Assembly: GCF_050436995.1 (NCBI RefSeq)
Contig: NC_134755.1
Location: 2,729,001-2,793,000, forward strand
Reading direction: 5' to 3'
Length of the DNA: 64,000 nt
Source of the DNA: Anticarsia gemmatalis
Taxonomy: Eukaryota > Arthropoda > Insecta > Lepidoptera > Erebidae
The notes under the pieces are model-generated. The model was not told where the DNA came from and did not search any database. It saw nothing but the letters and a program-made list of their open reading frames with translations. Every line of letters starts with the position of its first letter. The first letter of the stretch is position 1. This document shows, one piece after another, positions 63,542 through 64,000 of this stretch. The position numbers and the translations under genes are program-made.

Positions 63542-63632
63542 AGACACAATCCGCCGGGCGCTAGTGTTTGTGCGGGTGCGCGAGGGGGGCGGGGGGCGCG
63601 GGGTCGCGGGCGCGGCGCGGGCGCGGCTCGTG

Positions 63633-63712
63633 CTACCTGCGCCCGATCAGACCGTTCGAGTTGCCGCTCGCCGTCGGCGACATCTCCAGCTCCACCAGTA
63701 GAGGGAAGTGAT
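63633..63712 (-). CDS. twin: CCR4-NOT deadenylase catalytic subunit (CNOT6-like), last coding exon
   Basis: Catalytic mRNA deadenylase of the CCR4-NOT complex, cytoplasmic. Only the terminal exon is in the window. It opens after a TTCCAG acceptor (CCAG at 63713-63716) in phase 1 and codes (D)HFPLLVELEMSP..SNGLIGRR then TAG. The Asp-His is the end of the SDH active-site motif of the endonuclease/exonuclease/phosphatase fold. The L-V-E-L-E run and the terminal GRR match CNOT6/CNOT6L C-termini. The rest of the gene lies to the right of the window; 63717-64000 is intron. The exon is short, so the call rests on about 26 residues. Confidence 0.75.
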
Positions 63713-64000
63713 CTGGAACACATAATACACCAATTTAGTTACGTCCTTCATTGAATGTTCTATCTGCTATTCAACGTATCAAGGAAAACATTTTACAGGG
63801 ATAATGATAAACGACGTTAGTCCGTTCCTGTTCTTATCATGGTAACGCGCGCACGTGCTCAAGCTATACTGCATAAATGCAGCCGCAATCTTGAAGCTAG
63901 CTTAACTATACCTGAGGAAAATTGTTACACCAAGGTAATGGGATAGAGTAATGGTACCCTAAACATGCTTAGCTTTTATGTACTAAATGTAAAAAAAATA

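Larger units (their letters stand above)
59515..63632 (-). other. Probable long 3' UTR of the twin/CCR4 gene
   Basis: Starts directly after the twin stop codon. There is no coding exon and no recognisable dispersed repeat over about 4 kb. TTTATT at 59529-59534 gives a minus-strand AATAAA that could end the transcript. The 59.2-60.1 and 60.8-61.0-kb parts are less AT-rich than the surroundings. TGTAAATA words occur on the minus strand at 60786-60793 and 61278-61285. Confidence 0.45.

Overview
This is a eukaryotic, AT-rich, intron-rich window that reads as nuclear DNA of a moth or butterfly (Lepidoptera). The evidence is small exons with GT..AG introns, insect-type genes (atypical guanylyl cyclase, DM9 protein, mRpS24, twin/CCR4), many tRNA-derived SINE copies with box-B-like sequence, and short foldback/MITE elements of lepidopteran style. 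I rebuilt gene models by hand from splice sites. Every complete model closes in frame, with matching intron phases and a total length divisible by three.

Layout: (1) 29-11216, minus: an atypical soluble guanylyl cyclase beta subunit (Gyc-89D/88E type), 13 exons, running off the left edge. A roughly 190-residue insert sits in its H-NOX domain. (2) 16735-28201, plus: a complete fibrillar collagen chain (24 exons, 1504 aa) with VWC, a 1011-residue helix and a COLFI domain, and a probable non-coding first exon near 14.1 kb. (3) 29794-35669, minus: a secreted VWC-type Cys-rich protein (5 exons, 281 aa). (4) 38758-43937, minus: a two-DM9-repeat protein with a Pro/Gly/Tyr-rich N-terminus (5 exons, 230 aa). 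(5) 46.17-46.67 kb, minus: a broken trypsin-like serine protease. (6) 47621-50831 and 51540-55086, minus: two tandem paralogues of an uncharacterised secreted family with LDLa-like modules (803 and 900 aa), with the same six-exon plan. (7) 55747-56774, plus: mitochondrial ribosomal protein S24 (4 exons, 172 aa). (8) 63633-63712, minus: the last coding exon of a CCR4/twin (CNOT6-like) deadenylase, probably followed by a long 3' UTR.

There is no operon-like relationship. The genes are independent, and several are extracellular-matrix or secreted products. The most unusual material is the LDLa-like pair: all six modules lack the third LDLa cysteine, and four of them follow a constant CxCx4Cx4Cx3Cx3C block. 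Next are the kinase-site-rich insert inside the cyclase haem domain, and the collagen, whose two helical cross-link lysines keep the vertebrate 843-residue spacing although its C-propeptide lacks the two interchain cysteines. The non-coding DNA holds a 674-bp hAT deletion derivative with perfect 8-bp target duplications, a likely 5S-rRNA-derived SINE, several MITE families, and unrelated near-perfect snap-back palindromes.
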